Of a DNA stretch of 20,898 nt, positions 6,401 to 14,647 are shown piece by piece (within the stretch, counting starts at the first letter, position 1; the number at the start of each line of letters is the position of its first letter). A model generated the notes under the pieces. The model searched no databases. It was not told the origin of the DNA and was given only the letters and a program-made list of their open reading frames with translations. The stretch lies in contig DAIOVD010000068.1 in NCBI GenBank assembly GCA_036759185.1, positions 1 to 20,898 on the forward strand, given 5' to 3'. This DNA comes from CAMDMI01 sp036759185 (lineage in GTDB: Bacteria; Bacteroidota; Bacteroidia; Cytophagales; Flexibacteraceae). Made by a program: the position numbers and the translations under genes.

Positions 6401-9400
6401 TGGCTCCACTCACCGGATTCGAAAATGGAGTCTCTGTCAAAATCAAGCCATGCCGATATGATCTGGCTCTGTACAGCAGTGGTAACAGACAAAGTGAAAG
6501 AAGAACCTGCTGATAACTGACATGTAGTGGAACCGGCGGGAGGGTAATACGTGTAACCCGGGGCATTCTGATTTGAGCAGCCTGAATTGTTGTTCAAGGA
6601 TGTTCCAATTATGGAGACATTGGAAATATACCCCTGACCAGTGCATGATTGGTGGCCGGGAGTGCAGAAAAAATTTGGATCGGTTACAACGAAATTAGCG
6701 GCACTTATTCCGGTTCCGGAATTGCTGACGACCGTGATTTTGCCGGTAGTAGCCCCTGCTGGAACATATACGGTGATTTTAGTAGAGGAAATAACCGTAA
6801 AATTTGATGTAGAAGTACCGTTGAACAACACTTCAGTCGGGTTCAGAAAATCGGTTCCGGTGATTGTGACAAATGTACCAGGCGAGCCAAAAGTGGGAGA
6901 AAAACTAAGAATCTGAGGGCCGGGAGGGTTATAACAGCTGATCGCAGCTACAAATCCGGAATCCTGAACAGAAACATTGGATGTAAATCTAAGTGTGAGC
7001 TCTCCGGTGGCATAAGTTGATGTGATGACCGGTGGAAGTGCGTTGCCAGAATAAGTGCCAATCAGTTGATTATTAACGGTTGGCCCGTTGTAGACATTGA
7101 GTTTGTCGCAACAGGCTTCGGTTCTGAATTTTGAAAATGTAAGCCGCACATATTTGCCTGTCGTTGCCGGGTGAATTGTCAGTGTTTTTGTTTCGTTGTT
7201 CTGGTATAAGCCACTGCTTCCCCCTGTATCGGTGACCTTTCCGGTACAGGTCTGAACTTCGCCATCATAGATTGCCAATTCTGTTCCAACATAGAAATCA
7301 TTTTTGGAAAAGGCAGAACCTTTCGGGGTGTTGACGTTAATCTTACCAGTTGTAGCGCCAACCGGCACTTTTACCACGATGACAGAATCATTGGAGGATA
7401 CAAAGTCGGTAACCGGTATCCCATTAAATTTGACACTGCTGTGGTTGGTGAAGTTTTTGCCATAAACTGAAACCTGCGAATTGGCAGCTCCGATTCCCGG
7501 ATCAAACCCTTTTATGAAGGGTATGCTATCTGCTCTCATTACCCATAGCAGAGCGTTCCGAAGAATTTTTGCTCCGTCTGTTGAACTGCTCCAGCCACCT
7601 CCCGGGTATCCGTCTGACGATGTTGGCCACATGCCGAGATCCACTTTCCTTGAAAGGGTCGGACTCAGGTATTCCTTCACTACTATTAAAGGGACTCCGT
7701 CAGTCCAGTCAGCGATCCGGATTGCACCCGGATTAATCGTAAATGAAGATGGCCTGTAAGAAGAGCCCCCATTGAAAGTATTGACTTCTGCGAGCAGAGG
7801 ATGAGAAGGCACATGCCGGGTTCCTATGGATTGGGTGGTTCCGGAGAGACTGGAAGTCGAATACGGGATGAGTTCATATGGGATGAATCCACCCTGAATC
7901 CTGTTTCCAGAGGATGCACTTGCGTGATTGAACATTCCGGACACCACCCCACCTCCGGATTGAAGATATTGAGTAAGTATGTTGCCCAGTGATACCGGGT
8001 TCAACCAGGAGCTGGTGCTGAATGCAAGAACAGCACTGTAGTCCTGAAGTTGAGATAAGGTGGGAGTTCCATTGTAGCCATTGTATCCATCTACCTGATA
8101 AAACACACCTGTATTTTCAATTTTTGATTTAACATCATTGAAGTAGGGGTCTGTAGTACTGCTACTGGTGTATAGAATCAATACTTTTGGTGGTGGTTTT
8201 GCCCCTACAAAAAAATCCCGGCTTGAAGTGTCTGAACCTAAAGGGCTTGAAACGGAAATTCGTCCGGTTGTTGCTCCAATGGGAACAAAAGTCCTGATTG
8301 AGTCAGCGGAGAGGATGTTGAATGTAGCTGGCGTACCATTGAATTTTACAGACGTTATTCCCAAAAAATTACCTCCTTTTAACAAAACTGTTGTTCCCGA
8401 TAAGCCATACCCTGGGGTAAAATTCTGGATGTATGGTTCAGTGTTTTCCTGGATTCTGACATAGTAATCTTCTGTTTCACCTGAACCAAACGCGGCACAT
8501 GCATCCTGAGAACTAAAAAATGCAGACCGGCTTCTGAACCTCATTCCAACCATACCGGTGTCAGCATCGTATGGTATCTGAAAGGAAAGCGATACAGGTC
8601 CGGTACTAAAGATGGTGCTGATCAGGTAATATTCTGTATCCTCGAAAGTCCCGTTGCGGTTCAGATCGAGCCAGAATGCCACCTGGTCATTACTTGAGGT
8701 GACCTGGGCCACATAGTTGCGGCCTTTTTTCAGACTGGCAGTTGTATTACCTACTGCCGGGAAGATGGAATAGGCATTGTTATCTGTGTTGGTGCAGGTA
8801 GTGGTGTTGTTTAATGGAGTATTGATGATTCGGACATTGGATATAAAGTCTCCGTTACAGGGAGGATTCACAGGAAAACAGTAAGACAAAAATGTGGTGT
8901 CAATAATTAACGTATCCGCACTTTGAGCTGTACCTAAATTTGTCGTTACAGTGATTTTGCCGGAAGTGGCATTTGCCGGCACCTTCATCGTGATCTGGTT
9001 TAAGCTGTTGGTTACAAAAGAAGAGGCAGAAACATTGTTGATTTTTACAGAATTAACACCCAGAAAATTTGTTCCCGTAATGGTAATATTCGAGCCTCTT
9101 AACCCAACAGAGGGTGAAAAACCGCTTATCGTCGGAGGGGCGGGTACAAAGCAGGAAACAGTTGCCAGCCAGCCAGCTCCGGAACCAAACCCGTCTGAGA
9201 CAAATTGAAATGTAAGCGCTCCCTGAGAATTTGAGGCAGTATAAGAAAATGGTGTTGAATAGGTATTGCCAGATAAGGTCGCTATAAGATTTGAACCGAC
9301 AGACGTCCCATCATAAATATTTAAATAGTCGTAAGTGGTTTCGGTATCAAATGAACTAAAGGAGACCGAGACTTTTGAGCCGGCTGTTGCCGGAAATATG

Positions 9401-11910
9401 GTCTGGGTAATATTGAGGTCTTCGCCGTAATTCGAAAAACCTCCCGGGTCGAGAATCACATTGTTACATGTTGTGAGACTGGAATTGTCCATAATACTAA
9501 AATTACCGACCAGAAAATCTGAAATGCTGGTACTTGTACCAAGTGAATTCTGAATCTGGATCTTTCCGGTTGTCGATCCGGCCGGTACCGGAAAGGTGAG
9601 AGATGTTGAGTTAAGGAGGGTAAACACACAGGCCGTTCCGTTGAGTTTCACGGATGTGATGTTGTTGAAGTCTGTGCCATAAAGTGTCACGATTTCTCCT
9701 ACGGGCCCGGATAATGGAGAAAAAGAAAATATCGATGGTGGGTTTAAAACCACAAACTCCGTGGCTGTGCTGGCAGATCCAAATGGTTTTATAACCGTAA
9801 TGATCCCTGTTGTGGCATTCGTCGGGACTTTGGTTGTGATTTGAGTGGATGTTGATGAAGTAACGGTTGCTGTGAGTCCGTTAAACGCAACAAAAGAAGG
9901 GTTGGAAAGGTTGGTCCCAGTAATGGTAACCGTTGTTCCCTGAACTCCCGAACCTGGCGAAAAACCGGTAATGGTCGGAATGTTGTCCGGAGAATTTGTA
10001 ATGCCAATGTTATCCAGGTATAGGTTATTCCCCCCATTGTTCGTTGTTACAAATTTAAATCTGACCTTATTCCCAAGGAAAGCGGAAAGATTTATGTTCT
10101 GAATTCGCCAGTCCGTACTGGAGGTTGGTAAGAAATCATCAGACGGATAGAGTATAGTGGTTGTTATCAGATTCGATCCTGAAAGGGTGAACACTGGCGT
10201 TTGAGTCCAGGTGTCGCCACAGTTTGTAGATGCGAATACGGAAAGGGAACTATTATTAGAAAACACTTTCCGGGCATGGCTGAAATGAAAATACAGGCTC
10301 CCAAAGGTTTGTGCTGACAGGTCATAAATTGGAGTGATCAACTCGTCTTTCTGTCCGGCAATGGTGGTATAATTGAAAAAGTTAACCGTCATAGCCTTGG
10401 TTGGTACGCCCAACGGGCCTTTTGCCAGTGACTGTGATCTCCAGGTAAAGCAATCGTTTCCGACGTTGTTCACCTTCCAGTTTTTTGATGGAAAGACCGC
10501 GGATTCGAAAATTTCTTCAGCAGGAACCGTGAGGCCGGGAGTGACTAAAAACGCAGTTTCGAAGGTATCCAGGAATGAAGCCGGGTCGACCAGTCCGTTA
10601 CTGGTGGTTGTCCAGACCTTTATTGTGTGGTTGCCTGCTGCAACTGATATTGGAGTTAACGTAACAGTATCAAATTGAAGGTACCCGACAGATGTTGGCC
10701 TGGTCATGGTCTGAACAGCCCCCCCGTCAATCGCATATGAAATTCCGGCAGAATGAAGGGAATCACTTCCCATATTTCGAAGGATGATTTCTGGTGTAAT
10801 TGTTGCTCCGGTGCAGAAATCACCGTCCGGGCTTATTAAGGCTGAAATAGACACGTCATTTGAGTGTGGGGGCAATAAAGCAGGTGATGAAAGAAGTTCT
10901 TTTCGTCTTGGAGAGTTTTCGAGAACCGAACGCATCCTGACCATTTGTTCCAATGTGAACGTATTTTTCTGGTCATCGTCCGTATAGTCCATATGGTTTT
11001 CAAACATCTCATCCGCTGTGCCACATGTATTGGATTTGGGATGGGTAAACGTTCCCCAGTTGTATTGATATGCAATTGGGGTGTCTTCGCAATAGTCATT
11101 TCCACATACATCATCACCCCAGATGTGGCGAAGTCCCAGCCAATGCCCAATTTCGTGAATGGTTACCTTTCCAAACGTTTTGCCGGCGTCCAGAACAAAA
11201 GGACCAAGATCGATGGTTCCAAATGCATCAGGAGACATCACGACACCGTCCGTACTGGCACCAAAAACAAATGTTCCATAGCCGTAACATGTGAAGCCCT
11301 GCAAACCGGATGCTTCCGGAAACTGAGCATACCCATACAAACCACTTGCCTGCATGACCCATATATTAAAGTATTGATTGGGATCCCATATCGTTCCGGG
11401 TTTAATTGTGGATTCAATCAAACTTTTGTCGAATGGGGGGAAGCCAAACAATGCCGCATCATGTCTGGTTATGCCATTTGTTGCCGCTCCTGAAGGAGAT
11501 CGTTTTGCCAGTTCAAATTCAATTTTTGTATCAGCACTCTGTGGATAGGTGCTGAATCCCCTTGTTCCAGGTTTTCTTCTGAAATCCTCATTCAAGACCT
11601 GTATCTGTGATAGGATCTGGGCATCGGAGATATTGTCGCCACTACCAATGGTTCCACCTGAATGGATAATATGAACGACAACGGGGATTCGATAAATATC
11701 AGAGAGATTTCTCTTAGCGAGGGAAGGTTTTGATTTCTTCCAGGCAGCCAAACTCATTTCGAAATCTTCTATTGAACCTCGTTCCGGGTGCATTGCCCGA
11801 AGTAAACTATCGTGTTCTGCAGACATGCAGATTTTCTTTACCTGTGCAGGTGCAATTGATATGGAACCAGCAAGAAAAATCAGAAGGAAAAGGGAAAATG
11901 TTCTTTTCAT
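3499..11910 (-). CDS. Giant T9SS-exported M43 metallopeptidase with IPT/CUB/GEVED/ThuA-like modules
   Basis: The product has 2,803 residues. The start is ATG 11910, which gives a clean signal peptide (MKRTFSLFLLIFLAG..., to about 23); the in-frame ATG at 11979 would bury it. Domains in order (approximate residues): propeptide to 75; pappalysin-like M43 zinc peptidase 75-330, with HEIGHWLGLRH (252-262) and the Met-turn MDY (M307); CARDB-like 350-440; choice-of-anchor J / MAM-like 460-640; IPT1 642; IPT2 721; CUB1 801; IPT3 921; GEVED1 1004; IPT4 1157; ThuA/GATase1-like 1236; IPT5 1464; CUB2 1543; IPT6 1662; GEVED2 1744; IPT7 1903; ThuA-like 1981; IPT8 2209; CUB3 2289; IPT9 2409; Ig-like CHU_C-associated repeats 2488-2715; type A sorting domain 2725-2803 (VELFPNPFRDW). 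All zinc-binding residues are present, so the peptidase is probably active. The rest looks like an adhesive or binding stalk. It should be exported by Sec, then T9SS, and anchored at the surface or released. Substrate unknown. It has its own promoter candidate and terminator. Confidence 0.93.
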   Translation of the reverse strand: MKRTFSLFLLIFLAGSISIAPAQVKKICMSAEHDSLLRAMHPERGSIEDFEMSLAAWKKSKPSLAKRNLSDIYRIPVVVHIIHSGGTIGSGDNISDAQILSQIQVLNEDFRRKPGTRGFSTYPQSADTKIEFELAKRSPSGAATNGITRHDAALFGFPPFDKSLIESTIKPGTIWDPNQYFNIWVMQASGLYGYAQFPEASGLQGFTCYGYGTFVFGASTDGVVMSPDAFGTIDLGPFVLDAGKTFGKVTIHEIGHWLGLRHIWGDDVCGNDYCEDTPIAYQYNWGTFTHPKSNTCGTADEMFENHMDYTDDDQKNTFTLEQMVRMRSVLENSPRRKELLSSPALLPPHSNDVSISALISPDGDFCTGATITPEIILRNMGSDSLHSAGISYAIDGGAVQTMTRPTSVGYLQFDTVTLTPISVAAGNHTIKVWTTTSNGLVDPASFLDTFETAFLVTPGLTVPAEEIFESAVFPSKNWKVNNVGNDCFTWRSQSLAKGPLGVPTKAMTVNFFNYTTIAGQKDELITPIYDLSAQTFGSLYFHFSHARKVFSNNSSLSVFASTNCGDTWTQTPVFTLSGSNLITTTILYPSDDFLPTSSTDWRIQNINLSAFLGNKVRFKFVTTNNGGNNLYLDNIGITNSPDNIPTITGFSPGSGVQGTTVTITGTNLSNPSFVAFNGLTATVTSSTSTQITTKVPTNATTGIITVIKPFGSASTATEFVVLNPPSIFSFSPLSGPVGEIVTLYGTDFNNITSVKLNGTACVFTLLNSTSLTFPVPAGSTTGKIQIQNSLGTSTSISDFLVGNFSIMDNSSLTTCNNVILDPGGFSNYGEDLNITQTIFPATAGSKVSVSFSSFDTETTYDYLNIYDGTSVGSNLIATLSGNTYSTPFSYTASNSQGALTFQFVSDGFGSGAGWLATVSCFVPAPPTISGFSPSVGLRGSNITITGTNFLGVNSVKINNVSASSFVTNSLNQITMKVPANATSGKITVTTNLGTAQSADTLIIDTTFLSYCFPVNPPCNGDFISNVRIINTPLNNTTTCTNTDNNAYSIFPAVGNTTASLKKGRNYVAQVTSSNDQVAFWLDLNRNGTFEDTEYYLISTIFSTGPVSLSFQIPYDADTGMVGMRFRSRSAFFSSQDACAAFGSGETEDYYVRIQENTEPYIQNFTPGYGLSGTTVLLKGGNFLGITSVKFNGTPATFNILSADSIRTFVPIGATTGRISVSSPLGSDTSSRDFFVGAKPPPKVLILYTSSSTTDPYFNDVKSKIENTGVFYQVDGYNGYNGTPTLSQLQDYSAVLAFSTSSWLNPVSLGNILTQYLQSGGGVVSGMFNHASASSGNRIQGGFIPYELIPYSTSSLSGTTQSIGTRHVPSHPLLAEVNTFNGGSSYRPSSFTINPGAIRIADWTDGVPLIVVKEYLSPTLSRKVDLGMWPTSSDGYPGGGWSSSTDGAKILRNALLWVMRADSIPFIKGFDPGIGAANSQVSVYGKNFTNHSSVKFNGIPVTDFVSSNDSVIVVKVPVGATTGKINVNTPKGSAFSKNDFYVGTELAIYDGEVQTCTGKVTDTGGSSGLYQNNETKTLTIHPATTGKYVRLTFSKFRTEACCDKLNVYNGPTVNNQLIGTYSGNALPPVITSTYATGELTLRFTSNVSVQDSGFVAAISCYNPPGPQILSFSPTFGSPGTFVTITGTDFLNPTEVLFNGTSTSNFTVISSTKITVYVPAGATTGKITVVSNSGTGISAANFVVTDPNFFCTPGHQSCTGQGYISNVSIIGTSLNNNSGCSNQNAPGYTYYPPAGSTTCQLSAGSSFTLSVTTAVQSQIISAWLDFDRDSIFESGEWSQVTVSSVIGSPGTVQINLPQNIATGPMLVRIRSRNAGNQNGPGDACTAFASGEAEDYSVTVVPDIYPRIYRFTPPKGPIGTQVLITGKLLQNTSSVLFNQAAASFTQLNDTTLSAIVPPTATTGIISATTPLGVAASITPFVVQKTGRPGILLLHSTTGTDNLAPDLKTRLQNSYPFEGIDIINASTTTPTLDQLRQYDAILMWNYSNWMDRVTLGTNLASYINEGGRVVGAVYATAGVTGSNPGGNYSDFELIPFGPSTYSSGMLMASPLIPSHPLLKDVQTFKGGSTGSRPVATIIAANATRVSNWTSGSPLIVVSDSIGNQKVRKADLGFFPVSSTMNSSGWDASTDGIKILRNALLWVTNNESYLDSVIEIKSFSPGSGTAGTNVKLKGVRFTGVNALSFNGKAAAYSVESDSVINTSVPLLATTGRIQVVKNQVDAISKMDFHVGDTIRMQNNTFSVCSGLVSSSLFGFQNGGYNNNEFNTLVLYPSTTGNRVRISFLNFQTESGFDFLRIYNGTNSSASLLGSFSGSNLPTSVLATNSDGALTLVFSSSSSTVNAGFLAAISCFNPNSPAITSVSPGLGGIGASVTIFGTNLLSATSVQFNGTPSVILTNTATSITTTVPAGATNGYITVTNSLGTGQSPLIFQICPEFTTVPTSLDTASRCGSGTITCTASGAPGTSTYRWYSSTSSTSFLSQGATYSNTLTSTNIYYVGFYNTTTGCQGARKPVVFKVNTIPNSGFSGLLTNYCQNAAPSNLVPLTPGGVFSGIGVVGNQFYPQQSGTISVTYNVSLPPCSSQTVRTTNVAPTPVASFAANGATLSSTTPGTGLFYQWVLNGTKIPSATSSFYTVLTNGAYQLIARIGNCSDTSEVQIITGSREEISNSEHVELFPNPFRDWVHLKARDAFNKQFDLLVTNSLGQEMQVAVDKIDPNEIRLNLEGKPAGIYFVKLRFDTHQKIFAITKE

Positions 11911-11949
11911 TACAAGGGAAATTAAATTGTTGATAGGACAATGAAACGC

Positions 11950-11980
11950 TAAAAATAGTTGGAGAAACAGATGTACCAAA
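11950..11980 (-). promoter_or_regulatory. Candidate Bacteroidota promoter of the giant protein gene
   Basis: On the minus strand, TTTGG (11980-11976) is followed, with 19 bases between TTG and the next box, by TATTTTTA (11957-11950), one mismatch from TAnnTTTG. This leaves about 39 bases to ATG 11910. Spacing and both boxes suit the primary sigma factor of this phylum. The leader has no Shine-Dalgarno sequence, as is usual there. Confidence 0.45.
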
Positions 11981-12279
11981 AAAAAAAATCAACAAATCAT
12001 GATTTCTTTTGTTTTCTCATTGAAAATGAGGATTTCATTAAAGTTGATGACGATTGGTCCGCCTCTCTGCCTTTTTTGTATCCTGTTTTGCATGCGAATC
12101 GGGTTACCTGCCCGATCTGTAAGGTTGTTTCTCTAAATTAATCCACTGTGTGCAGAATTGCCGCAACATATGGCAGGTCGAATTTCTGCACAGGCACAGT
12201 TGCAGATGCCATTACTACCAGGCCATATCTTTCCGAATCCTGAATTTTTTATTCAGAATCCACAATTCTCAAGCCATGG
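11981..12279. other. Gene-free spacer
   Basis: It begins in a run of plus-strand A residues and contains a short hairpin CTGAAT-TTTTT-ATTCAG (12240-12256) without a T-tract after the stem. A 60-codon plus-strand frame (11959-12141) starts in the A-rich run, has two CxxC-spaced cysteines near its end and matches nothing I know. I do not call it. Confidence 0.4.
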
Positions 12280-12307
12280 TTCTTAATTCCTAATTCTCAC
12301 TTCACCA
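12280..12307 (-). repeat. Short heptamer-like array at the stop of the VOC gene
   Basis: Four plus-strand units, TTCTTAA, TTCCTAA, TTCTCAC and TTCACCA, overlap the last codons and TGA stop (12297-12299) of the VOC gene. It is shorter and weaker than the other arrays but sits in the same position relative to the gene end as the one at 2343-2405. Confidence 0.45.
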
Positions 12308-12737
12308 CTCCTTCATGCTTCGGATCATAGTCGATCATCCATTCGATGCCGTACTTGTCGCGGAACATGCCGAAATACGAACCCCAGGGACTGTCACCAA
12401 TCGGGGCCTCTACGGCTCCTCCGGCAGAAAGCCCGTTAAAAAGGCGGTCTGCTTCCTCCCGGCTTGATGCGCCTACAGATATTTTGGAACGGTTTTCGTT
12501 TTCATTCACTGTACCCATGAAGCTGGGTACATCGTTGCCCATCAATACATTGGGTCCAATTGGAAGGGCAATGTGCATAATTTTCTCACTGTCATCTCCC
12601 ATATCAGGAATGCCTGGACCCGTGAGGTCTTTAAAGCGGATTATGGTGGCGATTTCTCCCCCAAATACGGAACGGTAAAACTCAAATGCCTCTTCAGCAT
12701 TCCCATTGAAATTAATGTGAGGATTGATCAGTGCCAT
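12297..12737 (-). CDS. PhnB-like VOC family protein
   Basis: This 146-residue protein has the glyoxalase/bleomycin-resistance (VOC) fold of the PhnB/YjdN subgroup. It starts ALINPHINFNGNAEEAFEFY (residues 2-21), the usual opening for this group. It continues with YRSVFGGEI, an IMHIALPIG strand, VLMGNDV, and closes with PWGSYFGMFRDKYGIEWMIDY (117-137). Despite the PhnB name, members have no proven role in phosphonate use, and the reaction is unknown. It is a cytoplasmic homodimer in related structures. It appears monocistronic, separated by about 410 bases from the divergent ispE. ATG 12737 is the natural start. The VVK ending and the stop overlap a short heptamer array. Confidence 0.9.
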   Translation of the reverse strand: MALINPHINFNGNAEEAFEFYRSVFGGEIATIIRFKDLTGPGIPDMGDDSEKIMHIALPIGPNVLMGNDVPSFMGTVNENENRSKISVGASSREEADRLFNGLSAGGAVEAPIGDSPWGSYFGMFRDKYGIEWMIDYDPKHEGVVK

Positions 12738-13149
12738 TGGATGATGTGTTGGTTACAGGTATTTCTGGTTAACTCCGGGCATATCCGGAAAAGCCAAATC
12801 AAAGCACAGAAACAATCACTTCCAAATTATCGGTTGCTGCATTCTGAAATTTAATTCATCAGACCGTCCTACTGGTTGATTCTTTGTGTCATGGTTTTGT
12901 CGTTGACTTTTTTTGCATAACAGCCTGAAAAAAGGAGACCAGAAATAGGAGTCGTACCCAATAGGAAATCTCCTTTCTGCTTCAGGAAGATTGGTTTTAC
13001 CTGGAGTCAGGAACCATCCCCAACTGAAAAGTTCAATTTAGAATCAGCCATTAATATTGAATAAAGTTGGATGAATATCATTTGCCACAACCAACCCGAC
13101 TGCCAGGTATTCCTTTCAAACTTTTGCTCTAATTTCGGGTTTCGAAATC
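12738..13149. other. Divergent intergenic region between the VOC gene and ispE
   Basis: About 410 bases without a credible gene. A short inverted repeat TCCGG-GCATAT-CCGGA lies near 12777-12792 in the VOC leader. A TAATTTCG word at 13130-13137, 12 bases before the ispE ATG, is one mismatch from TAnnTTTG but has no matching -33 box. Promoters of both genes must lie here. Confidence 0.4.
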
Positions 13150-13911
13150 ATGCTCGTATTTCCACACGCAAAAATCAACCTGGGCCTTCATGTCATCCGC
13201 AAACGGGAGGATGGTTTTCATGACCTGGAAACCTGTTTTTATCCGGCCTTCGACCTTTGCGATGCACTTGAAATGTTGCCGGCTCAGGAAGATCCCGGTC
13301 TTGAAATTTTTGGCGCCGATTTTACAGGTCCCAAAGAATCGAACCTGGTGTGGAAAGCGATGGAAATGTTCCGCAAAGAAGAACCTTTGTTTGCGGAGCA
13401 TTCCTGGTATCTGCTCAAGAAAATTCCATCCGGCGGTGGTCTGGGAGGCGGCTCATCGGATGCTGCCTTTGCTCTGCGGCTGATGGCTCAGAAAGCTGGC
13501 TGGGAGAAAAACGATCTCCGTCTCCATAAAATTGCCGCCACACTGGGCAGCGATTGTGCATTTTTTCTGTACGATCAACCCATGTATGGAACAGGCAGAG
13601 GCGAAATACTGGAACCATTTTCATTGGATCTTTCGGAATACCGGATTGAGTTTGTTTTTCCGGGAATCCATGTATCAACTGCGATGGCGTTTTCCCGCTT
13701 TCAACCCGCCATACCCAAAAGATCCATACGCGAAATTCTGGAGCTTCCTTTTTCCGAATGGCGGGATCTGTTGAAAAATGACTTTGAAGATTCGGTCTTT
13801 CCCCAGTTCCCGGTATTGGCGGAACACAAACAGGATTTATACAACCGGGGTGCTGTGTACGCCTCGATGAGTGGATCTGGCTCCACTCTGTTCGGACTGT
13901 TCAAAAAGTAA
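13150..13911 (+). CDS. ispE: 4-diphosphocytidyl-2-C-methyl-D-erythritol kinase
   Basis: IspE phosphorylates CDP-methylerythritol with ATP, the fourth step of the MEP pathway to isoprenoids, in the cytoplasm. The protein (253 residues) is a GHMP kinase. FPHAKINLGLHV holds the conserved lysine K8. The ATP-binding glycine-rich loop is KIPSGGGLGGGSSDAA (91-106). LGSDCAFF holds the catalytic aspartate D135. The GTGRGEIL segment follows at 147-154, and the C-terminal motif is SMSGSGSTLFGLF. It is somewhat shorter than the common 280-290 residues, as expected for a compact Bacteroidota form, and no motif is missing. ATG 13150 is the only sensible start, because the substrate-binding FPHAKINL begins at residue 4. 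It stands alone and converges with the acetyltransferase gene, 22 bases apart, with no obvious terminator between them. Confidence 0.95.
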   Translation: MLVFPHAKINLGLHVIRKREDGFHDLETCFYPAFDLCDALEMLPAQEDPGLEIFGADFTGPKESNLVWKAMEMFRKEEPLFAEHSWYLLKKIPSGGGLGGGSSDAAFALRLMAQKAGWEKNDLRLHKIAATLGSDCAFFLYDQPMYGTGRGEILEPFSLDLSEYRIEFVFPGIHVSTAMAFSRFQPAIPKRSIREILELPFSEWRDLLKNDFEDSVFPQFPVLAEHKQDLYNRGAVYASMSGSGSTLFGLFKK

Positions 13912-13933
13912 TTTCTGCCTCTGAGGTTGATCG

Positions 13934-14548
13934 TTACAACCGATGATTCTGATTCAGTGCATCGTTGGCTTTTGCCAGAATATGACGGAATTCTTCAGAC
14001 CCAACAATGGCTTCCATTGGTAAAGGAGGCGAAGGGTGGGCACCATGTGCCGTTAGATGCAATACCAGCCAACGGACATCATGCCATTTTCCCTGTTTAA
14101 AGCCAATGTTTTTGAAATCGCCGATCACTTCAAAACCCAGAGATGTATGGAGTCCTTCGCTTTTTTCGTTGGGAACTGTCACCCCGGCATACACATTCAC
14201 ATAGCCCTGCATTTTCAGAAGAGAAAACAGGGTTTCATATAAAATACGTCCCATCCGCTTACCATGCCGGTTCCGGTCAACATAAATCGTGGATTCCGGA
14301 GACCACTGATAGGCCGTTTTGGTCCGGTGCTGACTTCCGTAAGCATAGCCCAGAATGATCCCGTCCTGCTCCACCACCAGCCACGGGTACATCAGGCTGT
14401 TCTGCACAATCCTCTCTGCAAATTCACTGGCTGAAGGCGAGTCATAATCAAAGGTAATGGCCGTTTCCTGTGCATAATAGGCATAAATCGTAGCGATCTG
14501 TGTGGCATCACCGGCATGTGCCAGACGAATTTGATACGCATGTTCCAT
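13934..14548 (-). CDS. GNAT N-acetyltransferase, phosphinothricin/MnaT-like
   Basis: The 204-residue protein resembles the PAT/MnaT (YncA) group of GNAT enzymes, which acetylate the amino group of small substrates such as methionine derivatives or phosphinothricin using acetyl-CoA. Typical segments are IRLAHAGDATQIATIYAYY (7-25), ETAITFDY (28-35), WLVVEQDGIILGYAYGS (56-72), STIYVDRNRHGKRMGRIL (86-103) covering the acetyl-CoA pyrophosphate loop, and the VTVPNEKSEGLHTSLGFE motif (123-140). Start ATG 14548 (MEHAYQIRLA) is preferred over ATG 14587, whose extra MQYFAHPNN residues are not seen in this group. The last 35 residues (after about 168) extend beyond the usual domain. The methyltransferase gene ends 99 bases upstream on the same strand, so cotranscription is possible. 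The true substrate is not determinable. Confidence 0.88.
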   Translation of the reverse strand: MEHAYQIRLAHAGDATQIATIYAYYAQETAITFDYDSPSASEFAERIVQNSLMYPWLVVEQDGIILGYAYGSQHRTKTAYQWSPESTIYVDRNRHGKRMGRILYETLFSLLKMQGYVNVYAGVTVPNEKSEGLHTSLGFEVIGDFKNIGFKQGKWHDVRWLVLHLTAHGAHPSPPLPMEAIVGSEEFRHILAKANDALNQNHRL

Positions 14549-14647
14549 AATGGGTGGGGTGTTGTTTGGATGGGCAAAGTACTGCAATCAGACGGGATTG
14601 CCTGAGGAGTCAGAGTTGTTTTTCTGTTGAATCCAACCGGGAATCCG

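Noticed and set aside
10945..11493. 182-codon plus-strand frame opposite the peptidase domain
   Set aside because: Antisense shadow of the M43 domain, whose catalytic motifs are intact on the minus strand.
11911..11979. Upstream start (ATG 11979) for the giant protein
   Set aside because: It would add 23 residues before a textbook signal peptide and overlap the candidate promoter; ATG 11910 is preferred.
11959..12141. 60-codon plus-strand frame with a CPIC motif
   Set aside because: It starts in a poly-A run, lacks similarity to known small zinc proteins and has a single CxxC-type pair only.
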